Positions 55,613 to 63,409 of a DNA stretch of 64,000 nucleotides are shown piece by piece (within the stretch, counting starts at the first letter, position 1; every line of letters begins with the position of its first letter). The position numbers and the translations under genes are program-made. The notes below the pieces were generated by a model that made no database searches, was not told the origin of the DNA, and saw nothing but the letters and a program-made list of their open reading frames with translations. This DNA comes from a virus. The stretch spans positions 1 through 64,000 of the IMG/VR virus record IMGVR_UViG_3300035681_000021. The stretch is one strand, 5' to 3'.

Positions 55613-56089
55613 ATGGCAAATACCCAATCAATGTGTACCTCGTTCATGGGCGAGTTACTGACAGCAACCCACAACTTTGGCACTGCGCCAACCCGTGGCA
55701 CATCCGCAGCCGACACCTTCAAAGGTGCGTTGTACTTGGCATCCGCTACCATTGATGCTGCTACGACCGTGTACTCCTCAACTGGAGAAGTGACAGGTAC
55801 GGGCTATTCTGCTGGTGGCGTGACGGTGACTAATGCAAACCCACCCACTGCAACAAACGCATCTTCCACCGCTGGCGTGGCTTACTGGACACCTTCTGCC
55901 AGTTTGACATACACATCAGTGACGTTGACTACGGCGTTTGATGCGGTGTTGATCTACAACTCTTCACAGAGCAACAAAGCGGTGAGTGTCCACACGTTTG
56001 GTTCACAGACCATCACGGCTGGCACTTTCACTTTGACAATGCCTGCAAGCACCACAACCACAGCATTGTTGCGTTTGGCTACAACCTAA
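55613..56089 (+). CDS. Beta-rich virion protein, copy B of a pair
   Basis: A 158-residue protein: ANTQSMCTSFMGELLTATHN then TFKGALYLASATIDAATTVY, STGEVTGTGYSAGGVTVTNA and VLIYNSSQSNKAVSVHTFGS. It aligns along the length with the 54987 gene (GEVxxxGYxAGG, LIYxxxxxxAVxVxxFGS, and a final strand ending in RxA/V). A duplication separated by one small gene is the simplest reading. AAGGAAA lies before the ATG. Confidence 0.6.
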   Translation: MANTQSMCTSFMGELLTATHNFGTAPTRGTSAADTFKGALYLASATIDAATTVYSSTGEVTGTGYSAGGVTVTNANPPTATNASSTAGVAYWTPSASLTYTSVTLTTAFDAVLIYNSSQSNKAVSVHTFGSQTITAGTFTLTMPASTTTTALLRLATT

Positions 56090-56114
56090 GCGGAGGCGGC
56101 GTAGGCCGTAAACC

Positions 56115-57260
56115 ATGTTTGGTATATCCGCATACGCCCAGTCGCCGTACGCCGCTCTTGGCGAGAATAATGTCGTCGTTGCCCTGACGGGCGTAGCCGC
56201 GACTGGGGATGTTGGAACAGTTGTAGCGGGTAAAGAATTTGCTCTGTCAGGTGTATTGGCGACAGGTAATGTTGGAACTGTAAGTGTTGACGCTCGACAA
56301 ATTGCACTGACAGGTGTTTCAGCCGCAGGCAGTGTTGGTACGGTAGTCCAGTCTATTTCGGTTGCCTTGACAGGCGTTCTGTGCCATCCAGATGTTGGTG
56401 ATGTAAACGAGACCAACTTTCCGTTAATAGCTGGAGTCCACGCCAACGGTGAAGTTGGCACACCTACAGCAGCGCTAACAATTGCTTTGTCGGGCGTGGC
56501 AGCTTCCGGTGCGGTTGGGTCTGTAACACAAACTCTAGAAGTTGCACTTTCAGGCGTTCAAGCTTCCGGTGCTGTCGGGACAATCGGTTACAACGAATCG
56601 GATGCAACATCCGGCGATGTGGCGACAGGTTTAGTCGGAACGCTAGGCGCGGTTACTTCTGTTGCCTTGTCTGGCGTGGCGGCTTCCGGCGCGGTGGGTT
56701 CTGTTACACAAAGCCAGTCAGTTGCATTGACTGGAGTTGCCGCATCCGGGGCTGTTGGAACAGTTGCTTTTAGTCAGACCGATGAACTGACAGGCGTTGC
56801 GGCAGTGGGCAATGTCGGGACTGTACAACCCGCTGTTTCTGTTGCTCTGACAGGGGTTCAGGCTTCTGGTGCGGTTGGGTCTGTTTCGTTCGCCAGTACA
56901 CGGTCAATAACAGGCAATCAAGCAGTAGGGGGCGTAGGATCAGTTGCGTACGCCTTAACCAAGGCGCTAACAGGTGTTTCAGCATCAGGCGCAGTTGGAA
57001 GTGTGGAGTTTGTTCAGGTCGCCGATCTAACAGGAGACAGTGCTACTGGAGCGGTTGGCTCACTTGGGCGCAACACCACGGTGGCCTTGTCTGGGGTTCA
57101 AGCCGCAGGCGCGGTTGGGAATGTGATTGCTATCTACTGGAGATTGGTAGATGACAGCCAGACCGCAAACTGGCAAAATGTCAACAATTCTCAAACTGCT
57201 GGCTGGACGTTGGTGAACAATGCAGAAACCCCCGACTGGACGTTGGTTGAAACGGAATAA
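56115..57260 (+). CDS. Repetitive protein of about sixteen 20-residue GVxAxGxVG repeats
   Basis: A 381-residue protein. After 20 residues come about sixteen repeats of about 20 residues with consensus ALTGVxASGAVGTVxxxxxV, such as ALSGVAASGAVGSVTQSQSV and ALTGVQASGAVGSVSFASTR. Each should form a short beta unit, making a long rod or solenoid. The last 45 residues differ: WRLVDDSQTANWQNVNNSQT then GWTLVNNAETPDWTLVETE, with three imperfect W-rich repeats. It lies between virion proteins and tail-fibre genes, so a fibre shaft is likely. Similar repeats occur in phage proteins, function unproven. Confidence 0.65.
   Translation: MFGISAYAQSPYAALGENNVVVALTGVAATGDVGTVVAGKEFALSGVLATGNVGTVSVDARQIALTGVSAAGSVGTVVQSISVALTGVLCHPDVGDVNETNFPLIAGVHANGEVGTPTAALTIALSGVAASGAVGSVTQTLEVALSGVQASGAVGTIGYNESDATSGDVATGLVGTLGAVTSVALSGVAASGAVGSVTQSQSVALTGVAASGAVGTVAFSQTDELTGVAAVGNVGTVQPAVSVALTGVQASGAVGSVSFASTRSITGNQAVGGVGSVAYALTKALTGVSASGAVGSVEFVQVADLTGDSATGAVGSLGRNTTVALSGVQAAGAVGNVIAIYWRLVDDSQTANWQNVNNSQTAGWTLVNNAETPDWTLVETE
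56160..57125 (+). repeat. 60-base-period coding repeats
   Basis: DNA repeats of about 60 bases with recurring TTGACAGGCGT-like and GGTGCGGTTGGG-like words. Units differ by synonymous and amino-acid changes, and a few units are more alike (for example those near 56497 and 56677), as expected if duplication and recombination continue. Confidence 0.75.
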
Positions 57261-57268
57261 GGATTCAC

Positions 57269-57646
57269 ATGGCTTTTGTACTTGCAGACCGAGTTAAAGA
57301 GACCACCACCACGGCGGGTACGGGGACAGTGACTCTGCTCGGGGCATCAACTGGGTATCAGTCCTTTGCCGTCATTGGCGACGCAAACACCACGTATTAC
57401 ACCATTGCAGGACAAACCGGAAACGAGTGGGAAGTTGGGATCGGTACATACACATCGTCTGGTACAACGCTTGCCAGAACAACTGTTTTATCTAATAGCT
57501 CTGGTACACAGCCATCGGCACTTAATTTTAGTGCTGGCACAAAAGATGTCTTTGTGTCTTACCCCGCTGAGTATTCGGTAACCAACGACACACCTACGCA
57601 AAACATTCTTGACCAAGCGTACTTTCTTTCTTTTATGATGGGCTGA
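57269..57646 (+). CDS. Conserved tail-region protein (MAFVLADRVKETTTT family)
   Basis: A 125-residue beta-rich protein: AFVLADRVKETTTTAGTGTV, SFAVIGDANTTYYTIAGQTG, WEVGIGTYTSSGTTLARTTV and PAEYSVTNDTPTQNILDQAY. The opening and the GNEWEVGxGTYTxxGTTLxRxxVLxSS part are shared by a great many aquatic phages, always near tail-fibre genes. It may be a short domain that links or coats fibres. Stop and next ATG are one base apart. Confidence 0.68.
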   Translation: MAFVLADRVKETTTTAGTGTVTLLGASTGYQSFAVIGDANTTYYTIAGQTGNEWEVGIGTYTSSGTTLARTTVLSNSSGTQPSALNFSAGTKDVFVSYPAEYSVTNDTPTQNILDQAYFLSFMMG

Positions 57647-57647
57647 C

Positions 57648-57974
57648 ATGGCAACATACACAAATACCTCCTACGTCGCCAAGAATGTTGGCACATCCCC
57701 ATCCACGCTGACCACAGTGGCGGGAGCCACGACTGCGGCAATTGCCAGCTTGGTGGTAGCGAACACAACAACCTCCCCGATCACCTGTGATGTTTACGTC
57801 ACCCGTTCAGCCACAGACATCTACTTGGTCAAGACAGCCACTGTACCTGTGGGTGGTTCGCTGGAAGTGATTCAAGGCAACCGTGTGGTGTTGATTGCAT
57901 CCGATGCACTCAAGGTTGTGTCCAGTGCAGCGACATCGGCTGACGTGTTTGTTTCAGTATTGCTGGCGGCATAA
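57648..57974 (+). CDS. Small beta-rich virion protein
   Basis: A 108-residue protein: TYTNTSYVAKNVGTSPSTLT, AATTAAIASLVVANTTTSPI, TCDVYVTRSATDIYLVKTAT and VPVGGSLEVIQGNRVVLIAS. This is a small immunoglobulin-like or jelly-roll-like fold, seen often next to the preceding family. It ends one base before the next ATG. A role in the tail or in head decoration is inferred. Confidence 0.6.
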   Translation: MATYTNTSYVAKNVGTSPSTLTTVAGATTAAIASLVVANTTTSPITCDVYVTRSATDIYLVKTATVPVGGSLEVIQGNRVVLIASDALKVVSSAATSADVFVSVLLAA

Positions 57975-57975
57975 C

Positions 57976-59238
57976 ATGGCATTCATAGGCAACACCAACA
58001 CCACGCAGGCGTTTACACCCGCTGTAGATTTCTTCAGTGGTAACGCATCGACGACAGCGTTCACGTTGTCCAGACCTGTTGCGTCTGTTGCTCAGGTACA
58101 GGCGGTTGTCAACAACGTAGCGCAGAACCCATCGGATGCCTTCACGGTCAGTGGCAACACCATCACGTTCACCTCTGCCCCGTCCAGTGGAACGAACAAC
58201 ATCTATGTGTACTACACAAGCCCGATCACGCAAGTAATTGCGCCGGGTCAAGGTACGGTGGGTACGACTTCACTGTCTTCCTCGTTGCTTGTTCCACCGG
58301 CTATGGTTAGCGATCAGAACAACTCATCTACGGGTTATTTTGATTTGCCTGTTGGAACAACTGCACAAAGACCGGGTAGTCCTGTTGTTGGAATGATGCG
58401 GTACAACACAACCGAATCAAAGTACGAAGTGTACACATCCGCTGGATGGGCATTTTTGCGATCTACTGCATATTCCTACAACATTACATATCTTATAGTT
58501 GCTGGCGGCGGTTCAGGTGGAAACGGTTTAGGTTCATCAACTTATGCTTCTGCTGGTGGTGGTGCTGGTGGATTATTAAGTGGAACAACAACATTAGCTG
58601 GTGGAACAATTTACTCTTTTGTTGTTGGTGCAGGTGGAGTAACCCCATCGGTAGGTAGTAATTCAACAGGATTTTCATTAACTTCTATTGGCGGTGGGTG
58701 TGGTGTGCCAGTTGGTGCTACATCAAAAAATGGTGGTTCAGGTGGTGGTGGCGGTGACGGCGTTGCTACTGGCGGTGATACGACTGGCGGAACAGGCACT
58801 TCAGGTCAAGGCAACAATGGTGGAAACAGTTCAGGAAGTGCAGGTCAATCGGCTGGTGGTGGCGGTGCTGGTGCGGCTGGATCAGGAACTCAAGGCGGTG
58901 CTGGCGCGGCAAGTAGTATTACTGGTTCGTCTGTAACATACGCTGGTGGAGGTTCAGGCACAACAGGATCAACTGTAACTGGTGGTGCTGGCGGCGGTGG
59001 GAATGGTGGAACACTTGGAAATTCAACTGCTGGAACTGCTAATACTGGTGGTGGCGGTGGCGGAACTCAAGCTGGAAATAGCACAGACCAAAAAGGAAAA
59101 AATGGCGGTTCTGGTGTTGTCATTCTTTCAGTGCCAACCGCAAACTATTCTGGAACAACCACAGGCTCACCCACAGTCACTACATCCGGTTCAAACACAA
59201 TTTTGACATTCACTGGCAGTGGCTCATACACTGCTTAA
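57976..59238 (+). CDS. Tail fibre protein with glycine-rich adhesin-like C-terminus
   Basis: A 420-residue protein. The first 130 residues (MAFIGNTNTTQAFTPAVDFF, TAFTLSRPVASVAQVQAVVN, GTNNIYVYYTSPITQVIAPG) form a module shared with the 60456 gene. The middle has VGMMRYNTTESKYEVYTSAG, a common fibre motif. From about 175 to 385 it is mostly Gly, Ser and Thr (GGGSGGNGLGSSTYASAGGG and similar), resembling polyglycine receptor-binding tips of phage adhesins. It should bind a host surface structure. The ATG at 57976 is preferred over a longer frame within the previous gene. Confidence 0.68.
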   Translation: MAFIGNTNTTQAFTPAVDFFSGNASTTAFTLSRPVASVAQVQAVVNNVAQNPSDAFTVSGNTITFTSAPSSGTNNIYVYYTSPITQVIAPGQGTVGTTSLSSSLLVPPAMVSDQNNSSTGYFDLPVGTTAQRPGSPVVGMMRYNTTESKYEVYTSAGWAFLRSTAYSYNITYLIVAGGGSGGNGLGSSTYASAGGGAGGLLSGTTTLAGGTIYSFVVGAGGVTPSVGSNSTGFSLTSIGGGCGVPVGATSKNGGSGGGGGDGVATGGDTTGGTGTSGQGNNGGNSSGSAGQSAGGGGAGAAGSGTQGGAGAASSITGSSVTYAGGGSGTTGSTVTGGAGGGGNGGTLGNSTAGTANTGGGGGGTQAGNSTDQKGKNGGSGVVILSVPTANYSGTTTGSPTVTTSGSNTILTFTGSGSYTA

Positions 59239-59246
59239 GGATAAAC

Positions 59247-59609
59247 ATGGCGCACTTTGCAAAAATTGGATTAAACAACATAGTCACAGAAGTTTTGGTT
59301 GTTGCCAATCGGGAAACAATGGATGCCCAAGGCGTTGAACATGAATCTATTGGCGTTGAGTTTTTAAAAAACCTGACAGGCCATGAAACGTGGATTCAAA
59401 CAAGTTACAACGGCAACATTCGTAAGAACTACGCTGGTGTAGGGTACACCTACGACAGTCAGCGTGATGCGTTTATCCCGCCACAACCATACCCAAGCTG
59501 GACGCTGGTAGAAGAAACTTGCAATTGGACTGCCCCTGTTTTTTACCCCGCAGATGGGAAAATGTACAAATGGGATGAAGCCACAACAAACTGGATTGAG
59601 GTAACGTAA
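59247..59609 (+). CDS. Tail-fibre region protein with PQPYPSWTL motif
   Basis: A 120-residue protein: HFAKIGLNNIVTEVLVVANR, TGHETWIQTSYNGNIRKNYA then VGYTYDSQRDAFIPPQPYPS and WTLVEETCNWTAPVFYPADG. The same layout occurs in many cyanophage and other aquatic phage proteins near fibres, including the RxxYAxxGxxYDxxxDAFIxPxPxxSW part. It could be a fibre-assembly chaperone or a small virion protein. Its last base is the first of the next ATG. Confidence 0.65.
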   Translation: MAHFAKIGLNNIVTEVLVVANRETMDAQGVEHESIGVEFLKNLTGHETWIQTSYNGNIRKNYAGVGYTYDSQRDAFIPPQPYPSWTLVEETCNWTAPVFYPADGKMYKWDEATTNWIEVT

Positions 59610-60037
59610 TGGCAGTCAGCACAATCAGTCAGGCAGGTTTAAACGCTCCGTTAACTTTAACCAGTCCAACGCTGACAACACCAAACATTGATTCTGCTCA
59701 GATTCCTACTGTGTCAGGCACTGCACCTTTGTATATGTGTAGGGCTTGGGTGAACTTCAATGGCACAGGTACTCCAGCAATTCGGGCAAGTGGAAATGTA
59801 ACAAGCATTACTGATAATGGTGTTGGTGACTACACGGTAAATTTCACGACTGCAATGACTGATGCAAATTACTCAATGCCATCTAGTTCTGCAAATACAG
59901 GCCCAACAATGAGTATTGCCTCACCACAATTAGCGGCTACACCATTTACAACTACGACCGCAAGAATAGAAACAAGAAACACAACCTCTGGCGGTTTATT
60001 GGATTGTCAATTTGTTTGCCTCGGATTTTTCAGATAA
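59609..60037 (+). CDS. Tail-fibre domain protein, CRAWVNFNGTGT copy 1
   Basis: A 142-residue protein. The N-terminal 40 residues carry a fibre-attachment-like LTLTSPTLTTPNIDSAQIPT. The C-terminal domain begins CRAWVNFNGTGTPAIRASGN and continues SITDNGVGDYTVNFTTAMTD, ANYSMPSSS and ends in FR. The same domain forms the genes at 61777-62154 and 62383-62805. Known from many phage fibres as a knob-like tip. Multiple copies in one locus suggest alternative or mixed receptor-binding tips. Confidence 0.68.
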   Translation: MAVSTISQAGLNAPLTLTSPTLTTPNIDSAQIPTVSGTAPLYMCRAWVNFNGTGTPAIRASGNVTSITDNGVGDYTVNFTTAMTDANYSMPSSSANTGPTMSIASPQLAATPFTTTTARIETRNTTSGGLLDCQFVCLGFFR

Positions 60038-60046
60038 GGAGAAACC

Positions 60047-60235
60047 ATGAACCAAAGAATCATTTACCCAACTGGCGATGGTGTAGCCATCATTGTTCCA
60101 GCCGCTGAATGCGGTTTAACCATTGAGGAAATTGCCGCCAAGGATGTTCCTGCTGGCAAGCCTTACAAGATTGTGGATGTCGCTGACATTCCATCAGACC
60201 GCACATTCAGATCAGCATGGGAGTACACAGCATGA
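60047..60235 (+). CDS. Small tail-region protein
   Basis: A 62-residue protein: MNQRIIYPTGDGVAIIVPAA then ECGLTIEEIAAKDVPAGKPY and IVDVADIPSDRTFRSAWEY. The sequence resembles small proteins from many phages that sit by tail-fibre genes (IIYPxxDGVxxxxPxxECGLxxExIAxKDVPxGxPY). Likely a fibre chaperone or a plug, but the role is unknown. It overlaps the next gene as ATGA. Confidence 0.65.
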   Translation: MNQRIIYPTGDGVAIIVPAAECGLTIEEIAAKDVPAGKPYKIVDVADIPSDRTFRSAWEYTA

Positions 60236-60459
60236 TTACCATCAACATTAACAAAGCCAAAGCCATTGCTCACGACATTCGACGTGCGGCTCGGTCAGTA
60301 GAGTTCCAACCCTACGACGAGGCTATTGCCAAGCAGATTCCCGGACAGGCGGAAGGCGCAGAAGCGGCAAGAGCAACAATCAGAGCCAAGTACGCCACCA
60401 TGCAGACAGCAATTGATGCAGCCTCAACAGTAGACGAAATCAAAGCAGCCATGCCATGA
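60232..60459 (+). CDS. Small helical tail-region protein
   Basis: A 75-residue helical protein: MITININKAKAIAHDIRRAA, FQPYDEAIAKQIPGQAEGAE and RATIRAKYATMQTAIDAAST. It pairs with the preceding gene, with which it is coupled by ATGA, and the pair recurs in other aquatic phages. IRAxRxPxxxxxD-type small helical proteins by fibres have been proposed as chaperones. The start at 60232 is preferred to one five codons upstream. It overlaps the next gene by four bases. Confidence 0.62.
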   Translation: MITININKAKAIAHDIRRAARSVEFQPYDEAIAKQIPGQAEGAEAARATIRAKYATMQTAIDAASTVDEIKAAMP

Positions 60460-61508
60460 GCTACATCGGTAACACCCCAATCTCGGTAGCCTTCCTGACT
60501 GACACGTTCAGCGGGAATGGCTCGACCACAGCTTTCACAATGACGGTCGCTCCGGCAAACACGTCGTCTATTCTTGTGGCTGTGACTGGGGTGGTGCAAG
60601 ACCCATCGACATACTCTGTGTCTGGGACAACGCTGACATTCTCAGGCGCTCCGCCGAGCGGGACAAGCAACATCTCTGTTCGTTACCTTGGCATCCCAGC
60701 CTCTGGTGTGACCACAACCGCATACAGGACAGTCACAGATACCACAGCCACAGCAAGTCAGACCAGCTTCACCATACCAAGCTACACCGTTGGCTACGTG
60801 GATGTTTTCAGGAACGGTGTTCGTCTCGCGGCGGCTGACTTCACAGCAACAACAGGAACGACAGTTGTCTTGGCTACGGCTTGTACGGCAGGTGACACAG
60901 TCACCACAGTGAGCTTCTATGTCTCCAGTGTGCTGAATGCAATTCCTGCAACAGCGGGGAGTGTGTCCGATAGCTATATTGTGGATGTTTCGGCTTCAAA
61001 GCTGACCGGGTCAAGAACAATCCCCAAGGGTACGATGCCAGCAGGGACTGTGTTGCAAGTTGTAAGCACAACTCTAACATCAACACAATCAACAACATCA
61101 GGAACACCCACTGATATAACTAATTTTTCAGCAACAATAACGCCATCTTCTGCATCAAATAAAGTTTTGGTATTTGTAACAACTCAATTTGGTGGCCCTG
61201 CAAATGGGTATGGATATTTTTTATTGCTTAGAGGCTCTACAAGCATTGGGCTTGGGACAAGTGCAACTGGTTCGCAAGTAAATGTATTTCTGTCTTCTGG
61301 TTATATTGATGGGGTTGCGGCATTTAGAGCCGCCTCTAATTCTTATTTAGACTCTCCAGCAACTACTTCTGCAACCACTTATAAAATACAATTTGCTTCT
61401 GCAAATCCTTCAAATGCTTTTTATATCAATAGACAAGCATCTACTGATAATGGGGCGTATATTAACTTTCCAACTAGCTCTATAACTTTGATGGAGATTG
61501 CGGCATGA
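60456..61508 (+). CDS. Tail fibre protein
   Basis: A 350-residue protein. The N-terminal 90 residues (SYIGNTPISVAFLTDTFSGN, TAFTMTVAPANTSSILVAVT, GTSNISVRYLGIPAS) are the same module as in the 57976 gene. A second beta repeat follows (TSFTIPSYTVGYVDVFRNGV). SASKLTGSRTIPKGTMPAGT precedes a C-terminal domain TLTSTQSTTSGTPTDITNFS to LMEIAA that should bind receptor or trimerise. Two fibre genes with related N-termini suggest they attach to the same site on the particle. Confidence 0.65.
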   Translation: MSYIGNTPISVAFLTDTFSGNGSTTAFTMTVAPANTSSILVAVTGVVQDPSTYSVSGTTLTFSGAPPSGTSNISVRYLGIPASGVTTTAYRTVTDTTATASQTSFTIPSYTVGYVDVFRNGVRLAAADFTATTGTTVVLATACTAGDTVTTVSFYVSSVLNAIPATAGSVSDSYIVDVSASKLTGSRTIPKGTMPAGTVLQVVSTTLTSTQSTTSGTPTDITNFSATITPSSASNKVLVFVTTQFGGPANGYGYFLLLRGSTSIGLGTSATGSQVNVFLSSGYIDGVAAFRAASNSYLDSPATTSATTYKIQFASANPSNAFYINRQASTDNGAYINFPTSSITLMEIAA

Positions 61509-61780
61509 ACCACGAAGCAATTTATGCACTTTATCCTAAAGTTGTTACTGTTAGTGATGTTGCTGGTTCGTTTGATGCCCAAGGCAATAAAGTTGAAATT
61601 GACATTGATGCAGTCAATGCTTGGGTTGACCCAAACGCATATAAATCCAAAAGAGCATCAGAATACCCACCAATCACAGACTACCTTGATGGTGTAGTCA
61701 AAGGCGATCAGACGCAGATTGACAAGTACATTGCTGATTGCTTGGCAGTCAAAGCTAAATATCCCAAGGTGACAACATGA
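61505..61780 (+). CDS. Small tail-fibre-associated protein
   Basis: A 91-residue protein: NHEAIYALYPKVVTVSDVAG, QGNKVEIDIDAVNAWVDPNA then SEYPPITDYLDGVVKGDQTQ and KYIADCLAVKAKYPK. The second half (YPPIxDYLDGxVKGDQxQxDxYIxxCLAVKAKYPK) is a motif shared by numerous phage fibre-assembly proteins. It is likely a chaperone for the fibre gene just upstream, with which it overlaps by ATGA. The next gene also starts in an ATGA overlap. Confidence 0.68.
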   Translation: MNHEAIYALYPKVVTVSDVAGSFDAQGNKVEIDIDAVNAWVDPNAYKSKRASEYPPITDYLDGVVKGDQTQIDKYIADCLAVKAKYPKVTT

Positions 61781-62154
61781 CACAAGCCGCAGTATTAGCA
61801 TCCAATGCCAGCTTGATGACAACACCGTTAGGTACAGCGCCAAACTACATGTGTCGTGCGTGGGTTAACTTCAACGGCACAGGTACTGTGGCAATCAAGG
61901 CAAGCGGCAACGTAACCAGCATTACAGATAATGGTACGGGTAGCTATGCGGTTAATCTCACTACAGCAATGCCTGATGTTAATTATGCTTGCGTAATGGC
62001 GACTAAAGGTTCTGGCGGGGCTGGAACTCCATTTTTGCCTTTGGAACATGCAAGTTTATCGGCAAGAACAACAAGCAGTATTGCGTTTTATGTAATTGCA
62101 TTAAATGGTGCAACACCAGATGCAGACACTGTTGAAGTTGCATTTTTCAGATAA
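61777..62154 (+). CDS. Tail-fibre domain protein, CRAWVNFNGTGT copy 2
   Basis: A 125-residue protein with a short N-terminus (TQAAVLASNASLMTTPLGTA) and then CRAWVNFNGTGTVAIKASGN, SITDNGTGSYAVNLTTAMPD and VNYACVMATK, ending in FR. It is the same domain as at 59609 and 62383, without the longer attachment part. The variable positions lie in the second half, where a receptor-binding face would be expected. Confidence 0.65.
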   Translation: MTQAAVLASNASLMTTPLGTAPNYMCRAWVNFNGTGTVAIKASGNVTSITDNGTGSYAVNLTTAMPDVNYACVMATKGSGGAGTPFLPLEHASLSARTTSSIAFYVIALNGATPDADTVEVAFFR

Positions 62155-62163
62155 GGACAGACA

Positions 62164-62373
62164 ATGGCATTAACTAAAGTAGCTTCTTCGATGGTGGGTG
62201 ACGGCAGTGGACAAGCGTTCAACCCGTCCGTGCCGATCTACGAAAACACCAAGGTGGTGACTGTCAGCTACACCATCACAACCGGCGCATGTGCCATGTC
62301 TGTCGGGCCGATCACATTGAATGCCGGTGTCACAGTAACCATTCCAGCGGGATCACGCTGGGTTGTTCTTTAA
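62164..62373 (+). CDS. Short fibre-associated protein
   Basis: A 69-residue beta protein: MALTKVASSMVGDGSGQAFN then VPIYENTKVVTVSYTITTGA and GPITLNAGVTVTIPAGSRWV. It is shaped like a minimal collar or tip unit: the end VTIPAGSxWVVL is known from many phage fibre loci. AAGGAC precedes the start. It sits between two copies of the CRAWVNFNGTGT domain, so it may be part of a mixed fibre. Confidence 0.6.
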   Translation: MALTKVASSMVGDGSGQAFNPSVPIYENTKVVTVSYTITTGACAMSVGPITLNAGVTVTIPAGSRWVVL

Positions 62374-62382
62374 GGATCGAAC

Positions 62383-62805
62383 ATGTCATCACTTGCCATC
62401 GCAGGAGATTCTTCAGGACAAATCACACTTGCCGCCCCTGCTGTTGCTGGTACTACTACGCTGACTTTGCCAGCTACTACAGGTACTGTGCTGAATGATG
62501 CAACTGTTGGGGTTTGTCGTGCTTGGGTCAATTTCAATGGTACTGGCACTGTTGCCATTCGTGCATCATTTAATGTGACCTCAATTACCGATAACGGTGT
62601 TGGTCTCTATACAGTTAATTTTACAACTGCAATGTCTGATGTGAATTATGCGGCTATTGGAACTTGTAACTTTGAGGTGGATGTTGGTATTCCGTTTAAT
62701 ACAAGAACACTTGCAGTGGGTTCTGCTGGCGTAGAAACATACAGACCGTCTCCATACAACACGCCTGTTGATGTAAGCACCGTCAGCTTTGCTGTTTTCA
62801 GATAA
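62383..62805 (+). CDS. Tail-fibre domain protein, CRAWVNFNGTGT copy 3
   Basis: A 140-residue protein. The N-terminal 35 residues (SSLAIAGDSSGQITLAAPAV then TTTLTLPATTGTVLNDATVG) are an attachment-type module of their own. Then CRAWVNFNGTGTVAIRASFN, SITDNGVGLYTVNFTTAMSD and VNYAAIGTCNFEVD follow, ending in FR. It is the third copy in 3.2 kb, with a third type of N-terminus, so one tip domain is combined with different attachment parts. Confidence 0.65.
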   Translation: MSSLAIAGDSSGQITLAAPAVAGTTTLTLPATTGTVLNDATVGVCRAWVNFNGTGTVAIRASFNVTSITDNGVGLYTVNFTTAMSDVNYAAIGTCNFEVDVGIPFNTRTLAVGSAGVETYRPSPYNTPVDVSTVSFAVFR

Positions 62806-62813
62806 GGATAATC

Positions 62814-63407
62814 ATGTCAGCAATTGTTTTAACCTCTGAGACGCTAATCGGTACACCAGCCACAGGGAATATTGAATACAACGGTCAATTCTTTGGGACT
62901 GACAGCAATGCGTCTAGGGCGCAGTTGCAGAGGATTACATCAGGAACTGCTGTTGCGTCAACCAGTGGGACAAGCATTGATTTCACTGGTTTGCCAGCGT
63001 GGGTGAAGCGGATTACTGTGATGTTTAGTGCGGTATCTACAAATGGTACGAGTGGTATATTAATTCAATTAGGTGTTAGTGGCACACCAGAAACAACTGG
63101 CTACAACGGTTTTTCTGGAATGATATTTAATACAGCTAATACCACTAGAGGTATATCCTCAACCACAGGATTTCCTTTGTATATGCAAGCTGCTACATCA
63201 ATTCATGGTGGGGCAATTGCTATAACTGCAATGGGGTCAAACATTTGGACTGCTCAAGGCGCAACATCTAATACTGATTCAAGTGCAGGTGCTTTTAGTG
63301 CTGGTGCAAAAACACTTGCTGGGACTTTAAATATGCTACGCATCACCACCGTCAACGGCACAGACACTTTCGATGCTGGTTCAATCAACATCATGTACGA
63401 GGGTTAA
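62814..63407 (+). CDS. Tail-fibre tip-like protein, tandem copy 1
   Basis: A 197-residue protein: ETLIGTPATGNIEYNGQFFG at the start, then ITSGTAVASTSGTSIDFTGL, PAWVKRITVMFSAVSTNGTS and an end LRITTVNGTDTFDAGSINIM then YEG. It shares the core and the end with the following gene. The segment SGTxVxxTSGTSIDFTxxPxWVKRI is common in phage fibre proteins and forms a beta domain. AAGGATA precedes the ATG. Confidence 0.65.
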   Translation: MSAIVLTSETLIGTPATGNIEYNGQFFGTDSNASRAQLQRITSGTAVASTSGTSIDFTGLPAWVKRITVMFSAVSTNGTSGILIQLGVSGTPETTGYNGFSGMIFNTANTTRGISSTTGFPLYMQAATSIHGGAIAITAMGSNIWTAQGATSNTDSSAGAFSAGAKTLAGTLNMLRITTVNGTDTFDAGSINIMYEG

Positions 63408-63409
63408 TC

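Noticed and set aside
56160-57125. Regular 60-base repeats considered as a CRISPR array
   Set aside because: Repeats have no unique spacers, stay in frame and encode a regular protein; no cas gene is nearby, and the Cas4-like nuclease at 26114 stands alone.
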